Numbered from the stretch's first letter, positions 16,587 to 26,712 are shown. The stretch is 64,000 nucleotides of DNA from Xanthomonas chitinilytica (GCF_026107455.2 NZ_JAPCHY010000002.1:310001-374000); one strand, 5' to 3'. Numbers and translations: made by a program. The notes: generated by a model not told the origin, from the sequence alone.

Positions 16587-17282
16587 CTACGCGAACAGTT
16601 CGCGCAGGTCGTCCACCACCGCCACCGCGCCGGCGTTGTCGATGTCCAGGTCGCGCGGATAGCCGTAGCGCACCAGCGCGATCGGCATGCCGGCGGCGCG
16701 CGCGGCCCCCAGGTCGGTGGCCGAATCGCCGACCATCAGGCAGTCGCCGGGGGCCTGCCCGAACTGCCGGCACAGGTGCAGCAGCGGCACCGCGCTGGGC
16801 TTGCGCTCGGGCAGCGAATCGCCGCCCAGCACCGCGTCGAAGCGGCCGGCGATGCCCAGATGTTGCAGCAGCGGCGGCACCATCGCCGAGGGTTTGTTGG
16901 TGCAGATCGCCAGCGGCACGCCGCGGTCGCGCAGCGCCTGCAGGGCCTCGGCCACGCCGGGATACAACCGCGGGCTGCGCAGCAGGCAGTCGCGGTAGTG
17001 GCGCATGAAGCCCGGCATCGCCTCATCGACCGCAACCGCACTGCCGGCGTGGGCCAGGGCGGTGCGCACGAGGTTGCCGACGCCGTCGCCGATCCAGCTG
17101 CGCACGGTGGCCTCGTCCACCCGCGGCAACCGCCAGTCGGCGAGCATGCGGTCGACCGCTTCGGCGATATCGGCCGCGCTGTCCACCAGGGTGCCGTCCA
17201 GATCGAAGATCACCAGTGCCGCACATGCTTCCAACGCGTCTCTCCCGATCCAGGCGGACGCGCATTGTAGCCACGCGCTCAT
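16587..17282 (-). CDS. gph: Phosphoglycolate phosphatase (HAD superfamily)
   Basis: Removes phosphate from 2-phosphoglycolate formed during DNA repair or oxidative metabolism. The 231-residue product carries HAD motif I (VIFDLDGTLVDSA), motif II (AICTNKPS), a motif III lysine in ERKPSAVPLLH, and motif IV (MVGDSATDLGAARAAG); the cap has WIGDGVGNLVRTAL as in Gph. ATG 17282 overlaps the stop of the upstream LysR gene by 4 bp, but the first 20 residues are not conserved and a TTG 48 bp downstream is an alternative start. Confidence 0.9.
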   Translation of the reverse strand: MSAWLQCASAWIGRDALEACAALVIFDLDGTLVDSAADIAEAVDRMLADWRLPRVDEATVRSWIGDGVGNLVRTALAHAGSAVAVDEAMPGFMRHYRDCLLRSPRLYPGVAEALQALRDRGVPLAICTNKPSAMVPPLLQHLGIAGRFDAVLGGDSLPERKPSAVPLLHLCRQFGQAPGDCLMVGDSATDLGAARAAGMPIALVRYGYPRDLDIDNAGAVAVVDDLRELFA

Positions 17283-18190
17283 CGCGCCTGCGGCCGGTCC
17301 CAGTAGGGCGGGTCGCCGAAACTGTCGGCGAGATAGTCGAGGAAACTGCGCACCACGCGCGGCATCTGCCGGCGCGAGACGTACACGCCATGGATGTCCA
17401 TCGGCTCGATCCGGCAATCGGGCAACACCGCGACCAGTTCGCCGCTGCGCACCAGCGGCGCCACCAGGTAGGTCGGCAGCATCGCGATCCCGGCTTCGGC
17501 CCGCACCAGCTGCAGCAGCACCGTGGCCTCGTTGGCGCTGACGTTGCCGGACACCGCGACCGGGAACGGCGCGCCGTCCTTCAGGAACGTCCATGCATGG
17601 CGCCCGGCATAGGCATGGGTGAGGCAGTTGTGCGCGGCCAGCGCCTCCAGCGTCTGCGGCGTGCCGTGCGTGCGCAGGTAGCCCGGCGCCGCGCACAGCA
17701 GCGAATGGCACGGCGCCAGCCGGCGCGCGATCAGGCCCTCGTCGATCCGCCGGGTGACGCGCACGGCCAGGTCCACCCGCTCCTCCACCAGGTTCACGGT
17801 GCGGTCCTGCAGCAGCAGGTCCACCTGCACCTGCCGGTGGCGGCCGACGTAGCGCGCCACCGCCGGCGCCAGGTGCGACTGCCCGAACGACAGGCTGGTG
17901 GCGATGCGGATATGCCCGCGCGGCTCGGGATCGTCGATGGCCAGCCGTTCGTGCAGCTCGCTGCCGATCTCCAGCATCCGCCGGAACCGCTCCAGCGCCT
18001 GTTCGCCGGCGGCGGTGAGCGTGACCCGGCGGGTGGTGCGGTGGAGCACGCGCACGCCCAGCCAGCGCTCCAGCTCGGCCAGGTAGCGCGTGACCATGGC
18101 CCGCGACATGTCCTGCTGCGCCGCCGCCGCGGTCAGGCTGCCGCGCTCGGCCACGGCGACGAACACTTCGATGGCGGTCAGCCGGTCCAT
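17279..18190 (-). CDS. LysR-family regulator (CrgA/DsdC-like group)
   Basis: A 303-residue LysR regulator: MDRLTAIEVFVAVAERGSLTAAA begins the helix-turn-helix, and TRRVTLTAAGEQALERFRRML is the hinge. It is divergent from a small NAD(P)-binding protein gene 101 bp away, an arrangement typical of LysR regulators and their targets. Regulation of that neighbour, perhaps by a redox signal, is inferred. On its other side the stop overlaps gph. Confidence 0.9.
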   Translation of the reverse strand: MDRLTAIEVFVAVAERGSLTAAAAQQDMSRAMVTRYLAELERWLGVRVLHRTTRRVTLTAAGEQALERFRRMLEIGSELHERLAIDDPEPRGHIRIATSLSFGQSHLAPAVARYVGRHRQVQVDLLLQDRTVNLVEERVDLAVRVTRRIDEGLIARRLAPCHSLLCAAPGYLRTHGTPQTLEALAAHNCLTHAYAGRHAWTFLKDGAPFPVAVSGNVSANEATVLLQLVRAEAGIAMLPTYLVAPLVRSGELVAVLPDCRIEPMDIHGVYVSRRQMPRVVRSFLDYLADSFGDPPYWDRPQAR

Positions 18191-18291
18191 CTATCCGATC
18201 GATCCATGCAACAGTCCTGGAACTTATACGCGGTTTTTCGGGCGAACGGCCGATCCTAAGCTGGCCGTGTTCCCCACACAGGAGTTCCCCC

Positions 18292-18927
18292 ATGAAAATC
18301 GCCCTGCTCGGTGCCACCGGCAACATCGGCCGCGCCATCGCCCGCGAAGCGCTTGCCCGCGGCCACCATCTCACCGCCCTGGTGCGCAGCGACAAGGACC
18401 TTCCGGCCGAACTGGACGGCGCCGGGATCGCACGCGTGGCCGCCGGCGACGAAGCCGCGCTGGCGCAGGCCGTGGCCGGCCACGACGTGCTGGCCAGCGC
18501 CTTCGGCCCCGGCACCGGCTCGCCGGCGCTGATTCCCGCCACCGCGCAGCAGCTGATCGCCGCCGCCCGCGGCAACGGCATCCGCCGGCTGGTGCTGGTC
18601 GGCGGCGCCGGCAGCCTGGAGGTCGCACCGGGCGTGCAACTGGTCGATACCCCCGGCTTCCCCGAGGCCTACAAGCCGCAGGCGCTGGCCCAGCGCCAAG
18701 CCTACGAGCTGCTGCGCGGCGTGGACGACCTGGACTGGACGTTCTTCGCGCCGGCGGCCGAGATCGGCCCCGGACCGCGCCGCGGCGGCTACCGCACTCA
18801 GGCCCGTGCCCTGCTCGCCGACGCCCACGGCAACAGCGCGATCAGCCATGCCGACTACGCCAGCGCATTCGTCGACGAGATCGAGCGCCCGCAGTATCTG
18901 CGCCAGATCGCCACGGCCGCCTACTGA
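18292..18927 (+). CDS. NAD(P)-binding Rossmann protein (NmrA/YwnB-like)
   Basis: A 211-residue single-domain protein with the nucleotide-binding glycine motif GATGNIGRAIAREAL at the N-terminus and IRRLVLVGGAGSLEV in the middle, typical of the NAD(P)H-binding family (PF13460) related to YwnB and NmrA. The short-chain dehydrogenase YxxxK catalytic pair is not evident, so it may bind rather than oxidise. GGAG lies before ATG 18292. Divergent from a LysR gene that may control it. The 299 bp after it hold no gene I can support. Confidence 0.88.
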   Translation: MKIALLGATGNIGRAIAREALARGHHLTALVRSDKDLPAELDGAGIARVAAGDEAALAQAVAGHDVLASAFGPGTGSPALIPATAQQLIAAARGNGIRRLVLVGGAGSLEVAPGVQLVDTPGFPEAYKPQALAQRQAYELLRGVDDLDWTFFAPAAEIGPGPRRGGYRTQARALLADAHGNSAISHADYASAFVDEIERPQYLRQIATAAY

Positions 18928-19226
18928 ACCGCGTCCGCGCACCCGGCGCGGCCAGCTACCGCCATCGCGCGTTGCCGGCCGCGCGCCCTCCCTGCGGCGC
19001 CAGCGCGCCGGCACCGTTGCATCAATGCACCCGGTGCCCGTTGCTCGCTGCTTCATGACCATCCTGCTGCCGTCCGCGGTGGCGTGCGCTCCGCCACGAA
19101 CGCGCGGATCGGCCGGGTGCGCGGGCGAGCGCTGCACGGAACCAGGCGAACCGGCACCTGCCGCCGGCGAACACCCGTATACGCCCCTCACCCGCCGCGT
19201 GCCGACGACGCCGTGCCGGCACCGCG

Positions 19227-20303
19227 CTACCGCCCGGACTCGTCGAACAGATCCGGCTGCCGCATGGCGCCCTCGCCGCGTTCGCGGAATCCGGACAGGC
19301 CCACGCCCACCAGCCGGTAACGGGTGTCGTCGGGCAGCTCCACCCGCGCCCGCAGCGCCAGCGCGATATCGCGCAGTTCCTCCATCGACGCCGGTGGCGC
19401 ATCCGGGGTGTAGCTGCGGGTCAGGATGCGGAACTGCGCGGTCTTGAGCTTGAGCACCACGGTATGGCCGATGCGCTCGGTCTTGCGCGTGGCCTGCCAG
19501 GTGCGTGCGGCCAGCTCGGCGATGGCCGGCGCCAGCGCCTCCAGCGGCAGGTCCTCGGCGAAGGTGTCCTCCGAGGAGATCGACTGCACCGGCTGGTCCG
19601 GCTCCACCGGTCGCTCGTCGATGCCGCGCGCACGGTTGTACAGGCTGCGCCCGAACGTGCCGAAGCGCTCCTCCAGCTCGGCCAGCGGCAATGCATGCAG
19701 ATCGCCGACGGTGACGATGCCCAGTTCCGCCAGCCTGGCCTCCATCACCTTGCCCACGCCCGGCACGCGCTTGACCGGCAGCGGCATCAGGAAGCGCTGC
19801 ACGCGCGAAGGCGGGATCACGAACTGGCCATCGGGCTTGCGCCAGTCCGAGGCGATCTTGGCCAGGAACTTGTTCGGCGCGATCCCGGCCGAGGCGGTCA
19901 GCGCGGTTTCCTCGCGTATCTGCGTGCGGATGGTCTGCGCGATCTCGGTGGCGATGCCGCCATGGTTGGGCGAGTCGGTGACGTCCAGATAGGCTTCGTC
20001 CAGCGACAGCGGCTCGACCAGCGCGGTGTGCCGCAGGAAGATCTCGCGCACCTGGCGCGACACCGCCTTGTAGCGGGCGAAATCCGGCGGCACGAAGATC
20101 GCGTCCGGGCACAGCCGCTCGGCGCGCACCGCCGGCATCGCCGAGCGCACGCCGAACACGCGCGCCTCGTAGGAGGCCGCGCACACCACCGAACGCGCGC
20201 CACGCCACGCCACCACCACCGGCTTGCCGCGCAACGCCGGATCGTCACGCTGTTCCACGGACGCATAGAACGCGTCCATGTCGACGTGGATGATCTTGCG
20301 CAT
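19227..20303 (-). CDS. dinB: DNA polymerase IV (Y-family, translesion)
   Basis: A 358-residue error-prone polymerase for lesion bypass. It starts with MRKIIHVDMDAFYASVEQRDDP (catalytic Asp8), has SYEARVFGVRSAMP, the second catalytic motif SLDEAYLDVTD, the thumb helix-hairpin-helix (LPVKRVPGVGKVMEARLAELGI) and the little-finger domain. The C-terminus is GEGAMRQPDLFDESGR; QPDLF resembles the QLxLF beta-clamp motif. No LexA-type operator was recognised in the 83 bp upstream. Confidence 0.95.
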   Translation of the reverse strand: MRKIIHVDMDAFYASVEQRDDPALRGKPVVVAWRGARSVVCAASYEARVFGVRSAMPAVRAERLCPDAIFVPPDFARYKAVSRQVREIFLRHTALVEPLSLDEAYLDVTDSPNHGGIATEIAQTIRTQIREETALTASAGIAPNKFLAKIASDWRKPDGQFVIPPSRVQRFLMPLPVKRVPGVGKVMEARLAELGIVTVGDLHALPLAELEERFGTFGRSLYNRARGIDERPVEPDQPVQSISSEDTFAEDLPLEALAPAIAELAARTWQATRKTERIGHTVVLKLKTAQFRILTRSYTPDAPPASMEELRDIALALRARVELPDDTRYRLVGVGLSGFRERGEGAMRQPDLFDESGR

Positions 20304-20386
20304 GCGGACGACGACGACTCCGTACTAGGCCGCGCCACGAAACGGCGGCAGCTCGAATGAGGGATGGTTGGGCGGCGGCCCCACCG

Positions 20387-20806
20387 CTACCGGCCCGCAA
20401 GCCGGTTGAGCAGGGGAATGTCCCCGGTCGCCTGGTGCAGCGGCCCGGTCATTGTGCACGACGCCAGCGCCGGTCCGCGGGTGTACGCCAGGATCGCCGT
20501 ATCCGCCTCGACGGCGAGACCGCATCCCGACAACCCATGTTCCGGATCGGACTCGACCTCGAGCCATGTGCCCGGCGCCAGATCTCCCTTCCAGACCTGG
20601 AGTACGCGCAGCTTGACCGTGCGCGGCACCATCGGCTCGTCGCTGGCGCGGACGGAGTGCACATAGGCGGAATAGACGAACCGGGCCTGTTGATAGTTGC
20701 GCCGGACGTGATCGGAGCGCGTTCCGTCCGGCACCATGCAGGAGCAGGCCAGTGCCGGTGCGGCGACCACGAGCCAGAGCATGCCTGCCTGGACGATCCT
20801 GCGCAT
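20387..20806 (-). CDS. Exported TIMP/NTR-like small protein with N-terminal CxC
   Basis: A 139-residue protein from ATG 20806. MRRIVQAGMLWLVVAAPALA is a signal peptide, so the mature protein would begin CSCMVPDG. A free N-terminal CxC is a hallmark of netrin-like (NTR) domains of metalloproteinase inhibitors (TIMPs), and the following VYSAYVHSVRASDE, VKLRVLQVWKGDL, GLSGCGLAVE and LASCTMTG fit the beta-barrel with two disulfides. Bacterial members exist but are poorly characterised. A Sec-exported protein is the safe call; a metalloprotease-inhibitor role is inference. The longer reading to 20950 has no start signal and no leader character. Confidence 0.7.
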   Translation of the reverse strand: MRRIVQAGMLWLVVAAPALACSCMVPDGTRSDHVRRNYQQARFVYSAYVHSVRASDEPMVPRTVKLRVLQVWKGDLAPGTWLEVESDPEHGLSGCGLAVEADTAILAYTRGPALASCTMTGPLHQATGDIPLLNRLAGR

Positions 20807-21010
20807 TTTCCCGCTGCTCCGGCCCGTGGAAGAAACCCGACGATGATAGGACAGCGCGACGATGCCGGCGCCATCGCGCGCGCGGCGATGCGCCGTCATG
20901 TGCCTGAAAACACTACGCATGCGTACGGTTAAAACGTTTGATTGAACCACCCGACCTCATGCACTCTAGCCAATTGCGCTCCTTCCTTTTCCCCCGGGAA
21001 TTCCGTTTCA

Positions 21011-21526
21011 ATGAATCGTCTCAATGCGTTCTCGCGCGAACAGCTGCTCGCCAGCGCGCGCGGTGAACTGTTCGGCCCGGGCAGCGGTCGCCTGCCCAAC
21101 GATCCGATGCTGATGTTCGACCGCATCACCGAAATCCGCGAGGACGGCGGTCCACATGGAAAGGGAATGATCCGCGCGGAGCTGGATATCCGCCCCGACC
21201 TCTGGTTCTTCCAATGCCACTTCCTCGGCGATCCGGTCATGCCCGGCTGCCTGGGCCTGGATGCGATGTGGCAGCTGACCGGCTTCTTCCTCACCTGGCT
21301 GGGCGCGCCCGGCCGCGGCCGCGCGCTGGGCACCGGCGAGGTCAAGTTCACCGGCCAGGTGCTGCCCAGCGCCAAGCTGGTGCAGTACGAGGTGGACATC
21401 AGCCGCGTGATCAACCGCAAGCTGGTGATGGCCCAGGCCGACGCCCGCATGCTGGTCGATGGCCGCGAGATCTACACCGCCCGCGACCTGCGCGTGGGCC
21501 TGTTCACTTCCACCGAGAACTTCTGA
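21011..21526 (+). CDS. fabA: 3-hydroxydecanoyl-ACP dehydratase/isomerase
   Basis: Introduces the cis double bond of unsaturated fatty acids. The 171-residue product matches FabA in length, with the catalytic His70 (FFQCHF) and Asp84 ([10 protein letters not shown]) at the same numbers as in E. coli. ATG 21011 gives the conserved [22 protein letters not shown]; earlier in-frame codons lack a ribosome site. The stop overlaps the fabB ATG by one base (TGATG), so the two are coupled, as in other gammaproteobacteria. Confidence 0.97.
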   Translation: MNRLNAFSREQLLASARGELFGPGSGRLPNDPMLMFDRITEIREDGGPHGKGMIRAELDIRPDLWFFQCHFLGDPVMPGCLGLDAMWQLTGFFLTWLGAPGRGRALGTGEVKFTGQVLPSAKLVQYEVDISRVINRKLVMAQADARMLVDGREIYTARDLRVGLFTSTENF

Positions 21527-22734
21527 TGCGTCGCGTCGTCATCACCGGCATGGGCATCACCTCGTGCCTGGGCAACGATCTGGATACCGTTTCTTCCGCG
21601 CTGCGCGAAGGCCGCGCCGGCATCCGTGCCCTGCCCGACCACGCCGAGGCCGGCCTGCGCAGCCAGGTCGGCGGCGCGGTCGACATCGACCTGGACGCGC
21701 AGATCGACCGCAAGCTCAAGCGCTTCATGAGCGATGCGGCGGCCTACAGCCACATCGCGCTGCGCGACGCCATCGCCGATGCCGGCCTGCCCGAGGCTCA
21801 GGTCAGCAACGTGCGTACCGGCCTGATCGCCGGTTCCGGCGGCGGTTCCAGCGAGTGGCAGGTGGAAGCGGCCGACCTGCTGCGCAACCGCGGCGTGCGC
21901 AAGGTCGGCCCGTACATGGTGCCGCGCACGATGTGCTCGACGGTCTCGGCCAACCTGGCCACCGCGTTCGCCATCAAGGGCCTGAGCTATTCGCTGTCGG
22001 CCGCCTGCGCCACCTCGGCGCACTGCATCGGCGCCGCGGCCGACCTGATCCGCCACGGCGCGCAGGACGTGATGTTCGCCGGCGGCGGCGAGGACCTGCA
22101 CTGGTCGATGAGCGTGATGTTCGACGCCATGGGCGCGCTGTCCACCCGCTTCAACGACACCCCGGCCACCGCCTCGCGCCCGTACGACGCCGACCGCGAC
22201 GGCTTCGTCATCGCCGGTGGCGGCGGCATGCTGGTGCTGGAGGACTACGAGCACGCGGTGGCGCGCGGCGCGCGCATCCATGCCGAACTGATCGGCTACG
22301 GCGTGACCTCCGACGGCGCCGACATGGTGGCTCCTTCCGGCGAGGGCGCGGTGCGCTGCATGAGGATGGCGCTGGACGGCATCGACCGCCCGATCGACTA
22401 CCTCAACACCCACGGCACCTCGACGCCGCTGGGCGACATCACCGAACTCAACGCCGTGCGCGAAGTGTTCGGCGACGCAGTGCCGCCACTGTCCTCGACC
22501 AAGGCGCTGTCCGGCCACTCGCTGGGCGCGGCCTCGGTGCACGAAGCGATCTACTGCCTGCTGATGATGCGCGACGGCTTCGCCGCCGGCTCGGCCAACA
22601 TCGCCACGCTCGACCCGCGCGCCGAAGGCTTCCCGATCCTGCGCCAGAGCCGGGAGGCCAAGCTGGATACGGTGATGTCCAACAGCTTCGGCTTCGGCGG
22701 CACCAACGCCACGCTGGTGTTCGGACGGGTCTGA
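21526..22734 (+). CDS. fabB: 3-oxoacyl-ACP synthase I
   Basis: Elongates the cis-3-decenoyl-ACP made by FabA. The 402-residue product has the KAS I catalytic triad Cys161 (SAACATSAH), His296 ([12 protein letters not shown]) and His331 (ALSGHSLGA), plus [15 protein letters not shown] at the end. Start at the ATG that overlaps the fabA stop. A terminator hairpin follows. Confidence 0.97.
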   Translation: MRRVVITGMGITSCLGNDLDTVSSALREGRAGIRALPDHAEAGLRSQVGGAVDIDLDAQIDRKLKRFMSDAAAYSHIALRDAIADAGLPEAQVSNVRTGLIAGSGGGSSEWQVEAADLLRNRGVRKVGPYMVPRTMCSTVSANLATAFAIKGLSYSLSAACATSAHCIGAAADLIRHGAQDVMFAGGGEDLHWSMSVMFDAMGALSTRFNDTPATASRPYDADRDGFVIAGGGGMLVLEDYEHAVARGARIHAELIGYGVTSDGADMVAPSGEGAVRCMRMALDGIDRPIDYLNTHGTSTPLGDITELNAVREVFGDAVPPLSSTKALSGHSLGAASVHEAIYCLLMMRDGFAAGSANIATLDPRAEGFPILRQSREAKLDTVMSNSFGFGGTNATLVFGRV

Positions 22735-22757
22735 AGTCGCCTGTACGGCAATGCAAG

Positions 22758-22784
22758 GAGCCCGGCCATGGCCGGGCTCTTTCG
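22758..22784 (+). terminator. Rho-independent terminator after fabB
   Basis: GAGCCCGGCC-AT-GGCCGGGCTC forms a 10-bp stem followed by TTTCGTT, 23 bp after the fabB stop; it lies between convergent genes and could act on both. Confidence 0.75.
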
Positions 22785-22813
22785 TTGTGGATGCGTCGCC
22801 GGACGCCCCCGCT

Positions 22814-23161
22814 TCACCCGCCGGACGAAGCCGGCTCGATGACCACGCCCATCGCCCTGCCGGCCTCGGCCATGCGCACCCGCCGGCCATCGTTGCTGGC
22901 CACCAGGTAGTCCGCCGAGGCCCAGCCGCGTCGATCGCCATGGCGTACCTCGCACCACTTCAGGTCGTCCAGGCAACGCTGCACTTCCACCGTCGTCCCC
23001 ACCGGCAACACCGCCACGCGCGGCGCGCGCCGGTCGGGCGCACTGCGCAGGTTCAGCCCGTGGCTGACCATCGCCGACGGCTCGACGGTTTCGGGCTGGA
23101 ACCAGACGACCGCGGCGACGATGGCCGCGGACGCCGCAAGGCGGGTGAGGAATCGGAACAT
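22814..23161 (-). CDS. Membrane-anchored SH3-domain protein
   Basis: A 115-residue protein. An N-terminal membrane segment (about residues 5-24, LTRLAASAAIVAAVVWF) is followed by a bacterial SH3 domain: LNLRSAPDRRAPRVAVLPVGTTVEVQRCLDDLKWCEVRHGDRRGWASADYL, with the two cysteines flanking the strand. Such domains bind cell-wall peptides in the periplasm. ATG 23161 is used because it begins the membrane anchor. It is convergent with fabB. Function unknown beyond the domain. Confidence 0.82.
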   Translation of the reverse strand: MFRFLTRLAASAAIVAAVVWFQPETVEPSAMVSHGLNLRSAPDRRAPRVAVLPVGTTVEVQRCLDDLKWCEVRHGDRRGWASADYLVASNDGRRVRMAEAGRAMGVVIEPASSGG

Positions 23162-23379
23162 GGCGAGGCTTGCTGGAACGGACCGCCCATCAATAAGCGC
23201 GGCGCGGCAAACCCCGACTGAACGAGCGCAAGGCCCGGCCGGCACCGTGCATCATTCATCCGGCCATGACGTTGTGGCGGTCGACGAACGCCATCGAGAC
23301 GGAGGAACCCCCGGGCCCTGTGAGCGGAGGCGATGAAGGCCGCCCGCACAATTCCGGGGAGGGCACTGCGGCCCCCTGT

Positions 23380-23437
23380 CGCGACTTACGTCGCTCCTAC
23401 AAGGTCCCCGCATTCTGTAGGAGCGACGCAAGTCGCG
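23380..23437. repeat. REP-type extragenic palindrome, copy 2
   Basis: Arms 23380-23400 and 23417-23437 match over 20 of 21 bp around a 16-base loop, with the core GTAGGAGCGACGCAAGTCGC and TTTTC after it. It sits in the 361-bp gap between the SH3-protein start and the end of the oligopeptidase gene. The rest of that gap (23162-23522) shows no gene. Confidence 0.8.
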
Positions 23438-23522
23438 AGCTTTTCGAACGGCGATGGCGATGCCCGGCTTGCCGGGGAGCTTCGACTCCGAAACCCCCGG
23501 TTTCGCCCGCAAAGGCAATCGC

Positions 23523-25553
23523 TCAGGCCGCCATGCCGCTGTGGCGCAGCAGCGCGTCGATCTCCGGGTCGCGGCCGCGGAAGGCGCGGAAGTTCTCGGC
23601 CGCGCTGCGGCTGCCGCCGCGCGACAGCACTTCGGCGCGGAAGCGCGCGCCGGTTTCGGCCAGCCGTTCCGGAACTTCCTCGAACGCGGCGTAGGCGTCG
23701 GCGCTGAGCACCTCGGCCCACTTGTAGCTGTAGTAGCCGGCCGCGTAGCCGCCGGCGAAGATGTGGCTGAACTGGTGCGGGAAGCGGTTCCAGGCCGGCG
23801 GCCGGTTCACCGCCACTTCGTCGCGGACGCGTTCCAGCAGCTGCAGCACGCTGTCCTGCGCCGGGTCGAAGCCGCTGTGCAGCAGCATGTCGAACAGGCC
23901 GAATTCCAGCTGGCGCACGGTGAACATGCCGCTCTGGTAGTTCTTCGCCGCCAGCATCTTGTCGAACAGTCCGCGCGGCAGCGGCTGCCCGGTATCGACG
24001 TGCGCGGTCATCGCCCGCACCCGCTCCCACTCCCAGCAGAAGTTCTCCATGAACTGGCTGGGCAGCTCCACCGCGTCCCATTCCACGCCGTTGATGCCGG
24101 CCACGCCCAGCTCGCCGATCTTCGTCAGCAGCTGGTGCAGGCCGTGCCCCATCTCGTGGAACAGGGTGGTGACCTCGTTGTGGGTGAAGGTGGCCGGCTT
24201 GCCGCCGGCGCCGCGGCCGAAGTTGCACACCAGGTAGACGACCGGCGTCTGGACGGCCTGCGCCTGCGTGCCGTCGCGGCGATTGCGGCAATCGTCCATC
24301 CACGCGCCGCCGCGCTTGCCCTCGCGCGCGTACAGGTCGAGGTAGAACTGGCCCACCAGCGCGCCGTCGGCGTCGATCAGGCGGAAGAAACGCACGTCCT
24401 CGTGCCACACCGGCGCGCTGTCAGGCTGCACCCGCAGGCCGTACAGGCGTTCGATCACGTCGAACAGGCCGGCCAGCACCTTCGGCTCGGTGAAGTACTG
24501 CTTCACCTCCTGCTCGGAGTAGCTGTAGCGCGCCTGCTTGAGCTTCTCGCCGGCCCAGGCCAGGTCCCAGGCCTCCAGCGTTTCCAGCCCCAGTTCGTCG
24601 CGGGCGAAGGCCTCCAGCTCGGCGCGGTCGCGCTGCGCGTGCGGCCTGGCGCGCGCGGCGAGGTCGCGCAGGAACGCCAGCACCTGTTCGGGCGTGTCGG
24701 CCATCTTGGTGGCCACCGAATACCCGGCATAGCTGGAGAAGCCCAGCAGCGCCGCCAGCTCCGCGCGCAGGGCGAGGATGCGCTCGATGTTGCCGCCGTT
24801 GTCGAGCGCGGCGTCGCCGAACTCGGAGGCGCGCACCGCGCTGGCGCGGTACAGCCGTTCGCGCAGCGCGCGGTTGTCGGCGTAGGCCTGCACCGGCAGG
24901 TAGCACGGCATCTGCAGGGTCAGCTTGAAGCCGGGCTTGCCGTCCTTTTCCGCGGCGGCGCGGGCGGCGGCGACCACCTCGGCCGGCAATCCCGCCAGTT
25001 CGGCCTCGTCCTCGACGTACAGGGCGAAAGCGTCGGTGGCGTCGAGCACGTTCTGCGAGAACTTCGCCGACAGCGCCGACAACTCCTCGCGGATCGCGGA
25101 AAAGCGCGCCTTGGCCGCCTCGTCCAGTTCGGCGCCGCCCAGGCGGAAATCGCGCAGCGCGTTGTCCAGCACCTTGCGCCGCGCCTCGTCGTAGCCGGCG
25201 GCCTCGGGCGCGGCGGCCAGCGCCTTGTACTGCGCGAACAGCGCCAGGTTCTGCCCCAGCATGCTGCCGAAGCGGGTCACCTTGGGCAGGTTGGCGTTGT
25301 AAGCCTCGCGCAGTTCCGGCGTGTTCACCACCGCCTGCAGGTGCGCGACCTGGCCCCATGCCCGGTACAGGCGCTCGGTGGCGTCGTCCAGCGGCACCAC
25401 GAAACCATCCCAGGTGACCGGCGATACGCTTTCGGCCCGCTTCACCGCGGCCTCGGCCTGCGCCAGCAGTTCGTCGATCGCCGGGGCGACATGCTCCGGG
25501 CGGATCGCGTCGAAACGCGGCAGGCCGGAAAAATCGAGCAGTGGGTTGGTCAT
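23523..25553 (-). CDS. prlC: Oligopeptidase A (M3 zinc metallopeptidase)
   Basis: A cytoplasmic oligopeptidase that degrades signal peptides and other short peptides. The 676-residue product has the M3 zinc motif HEMGH at 466-470 (TTLFHEMGHGLHQLL) with the third ligand region NGVEWDAVELPSQFMENFCWE, and the C-terminal FSHIFAGGYAAGYYSYKWAEVLSAD, all classical. ATG 25553 begins MTNPLLDFSGLPRFDAIRPEHV; extra upstream codons lack similarity to the family. The PLP-enzyme gene ends 37 bp upstream on the same strand and may share its transcript. Confidence 0.95.
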   Translation of the reverse strand: MTNPLLDFSGLPRFDAIRPEHVAPAIDELLAQAEAAVKRAESVSPVTWDGFVVPLDDATERLYRAWGQVAHLQAVVNTPELREAYNANLPKVTRFGSMLGQNLALFAQYKALAAAPEAAGYDEARRKVLDNALRDFRLGGAELDEAAKARFSAIREELSALSAKFSQNVLDATDAFALYVEDEAELAGLPAEVVAAARAAAEKDGKPGFKLTLQMPCYLPVQAYADNRALRERLYRASAVRASEFGDAALDNGGNIERILALRAELAALLGFSSYAGYSVATKMADTPEQVLAFLRDLAARARPHAQRDRAELEAFARDELGLETLEAWDLAWAGEKLKQARYSYSEQEVKQYFTEPKVLAGLFDVIERLYGLRVQPDSAPVWHEDVRFFRLIDADGALVGQFYLDLYAREGKRGGAWMDDCRNRRDGTQAQAVQTPVVYLVCNFGRGAGGKPATFTHNEVTTLFHEMGHGLHQLLTKIGELGVAGINGVEWDAVELPSQFMENFCWEWERVRAMTAHVDTGQPLPRGLFDKMLAAKNYQSGMFTVRQLEFGLFDMLLHSGFDPAQDSVLQLLERVRDEVAVNRPPAWNRFPHQFSHIFAGGYAAGYYSYKWAEVLSADAYAAFEEVPERLAETGARFRAEVLSRGGSRSAAENFRAFRGRDPEIDALLRHSGMAA

Positions 25554-25590
25554 GGGTATCTCCGTCGATGCAGGCCCGGAAAACCCGGGA

Positions 25591-26712
25591 TCAGCGCTGA
25601 TATGGCGACGCTTCCAGCCACGCACAAGGCAACGCCGGCAGCCCCTGCCCGGCCACCGCGGCGGCGATGTCCGCGTCGGCCCGGGCCACGTCGATGCCCT
25701 GCCGCGGATACCAGTCCGGGTCGTAGTAGCTGTGCGCGTAGCGGTCGCCCGAATCGCACAGGATGGTGACGATGGAACCGCTGCGGCCGGCCTCGCGCAT
25801 CAGCTGCGCCACCTGCAGCACGCCGACGAAGTTGGTGCCGGTGGAACCGCCCACGCGCCGGCCCAGGGTGCGGCTGACGTGGCGCATCGCCGCCAGGCTC
25901 AATGCGTCGGGCACCTTGACCATGGCATCGACGCAGGTGGGGATGAAGCTCGATTCGACCCGCGGCCGGCCGATGCCCTCCACCCGCGAGCCGCCGGCGC
26001 AGGTGAGTTCGCGCCATGGCTGCCCGGCCAGCGCCGCGCAGTAGCCGTCGTAGAACACCGACACTTCCGGGTCGGCGCAGAGGATCAGGGTGTCGTGCCG
26101 GCGATAGCTGACGTAGCGGCCCAGCGTGGCCGCGGTGCCGCCGGTGCCCGGGCTGCACACGATCCATTCCGGCACCGGGTGCGGCTCCTCGGCCATCTGC
26201 TTGAAGATCGACTCGGCGATGTTGTTGTTGGCGCGCCAGTCGGTGGCGCGCTCGGCGTAGGTGAACTGGTCCATGAAGTGGCCGCCGGTCTCGCGCGCCA
26301 GCCGCTCCGATTCGCAGTTCAGGTCGCAGGCGCGCTCGACCAGGTGGCAGCTGCCGCCCTGGAACTCGATCGCGGCGATCTTTTCCGGCGAGGTGCTGGC
26401 CGGGATCACGGCGATGAACGGCAGCCCCAGCAAGCGCGCGAAATAGGCTTCGGACACCGCGGTGGAACCGCTGGACGCCTCGATCACCGGGCAACCCTCG
26501 CGCAGCCAGCCGTTGGCCAGCGCGTACAGGAACAGCGAGCGCGCCAGCCGGTGCTTGAGGCTGCCGGTGGGGTGGCTGGACTCGTCCTTGAAGTAGACAT
26601 CGATGCCGGGGAAGCCCGGCAGGTCCATCGGAATCAGGTGGGTGTCGGCCGAACGGTTGAAGTCGGCCTCGATCTTGCGGATGGACGCCGCCACCCATTC
26701 ACGCTGGGACAT
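25591..26712 (-). CDS. PLP-dependent cysteine synthase/desulfhydrase family protein (Cds1-like)
   Basis: A 373-residue fold-type II PLP enzyme. The Schiff-base lysine lies in [15 protein letters not shown], the phosphate loop is [16 protein letters not shown], and [27 protein letters not shown] is the substrate loop. The variant HPTGSLKHR and the C-terminal [18 protein letters not shown] distinguish it from CysK and CysM and resemble the mycobacterial Cds1 cysteine desulfhydrase, which releases H2S from cysteine. Direction of the reaction here is not proved. Confidence 0.85.
   Translation of the reverse strand: MSQREWVAASIRKIEADFNRSADTHLIPMDLPGFPGIDVYFKDESSHPTGSLKHRLARSLFLYALANGWLREGCPVIEASSGSTAVSEAYFARLLGLPFIAVIPASTSPEKIAAIEFQGGSCHLVERACDLNCESERLARETGGHFMDQFTYAERATDWRANNNIAESIFKQMAEEPHPVPEWIVCSPGTGGTAATLGRYVSYRRHDTLILCADPEVSVFYDGYCAALAGQPWRELTCAGGSRVEGIGRPRVESSFIPTCVDAMVKVPDALSLAAMRHVSRTLGRRVGGSTGTNFVGVLQVAQLMREAGRSGSIVTILCDSGDRYAHSYYDPDWYPRQGIDVARADADIAAAVAGQGLPALPCAWLEASPYQR

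Noticed and set aside
20304..20386. LexA operator upstream of dinB
   Set aside because: No CTGT-N8-ACAG-like dyad could be found in the spacer.
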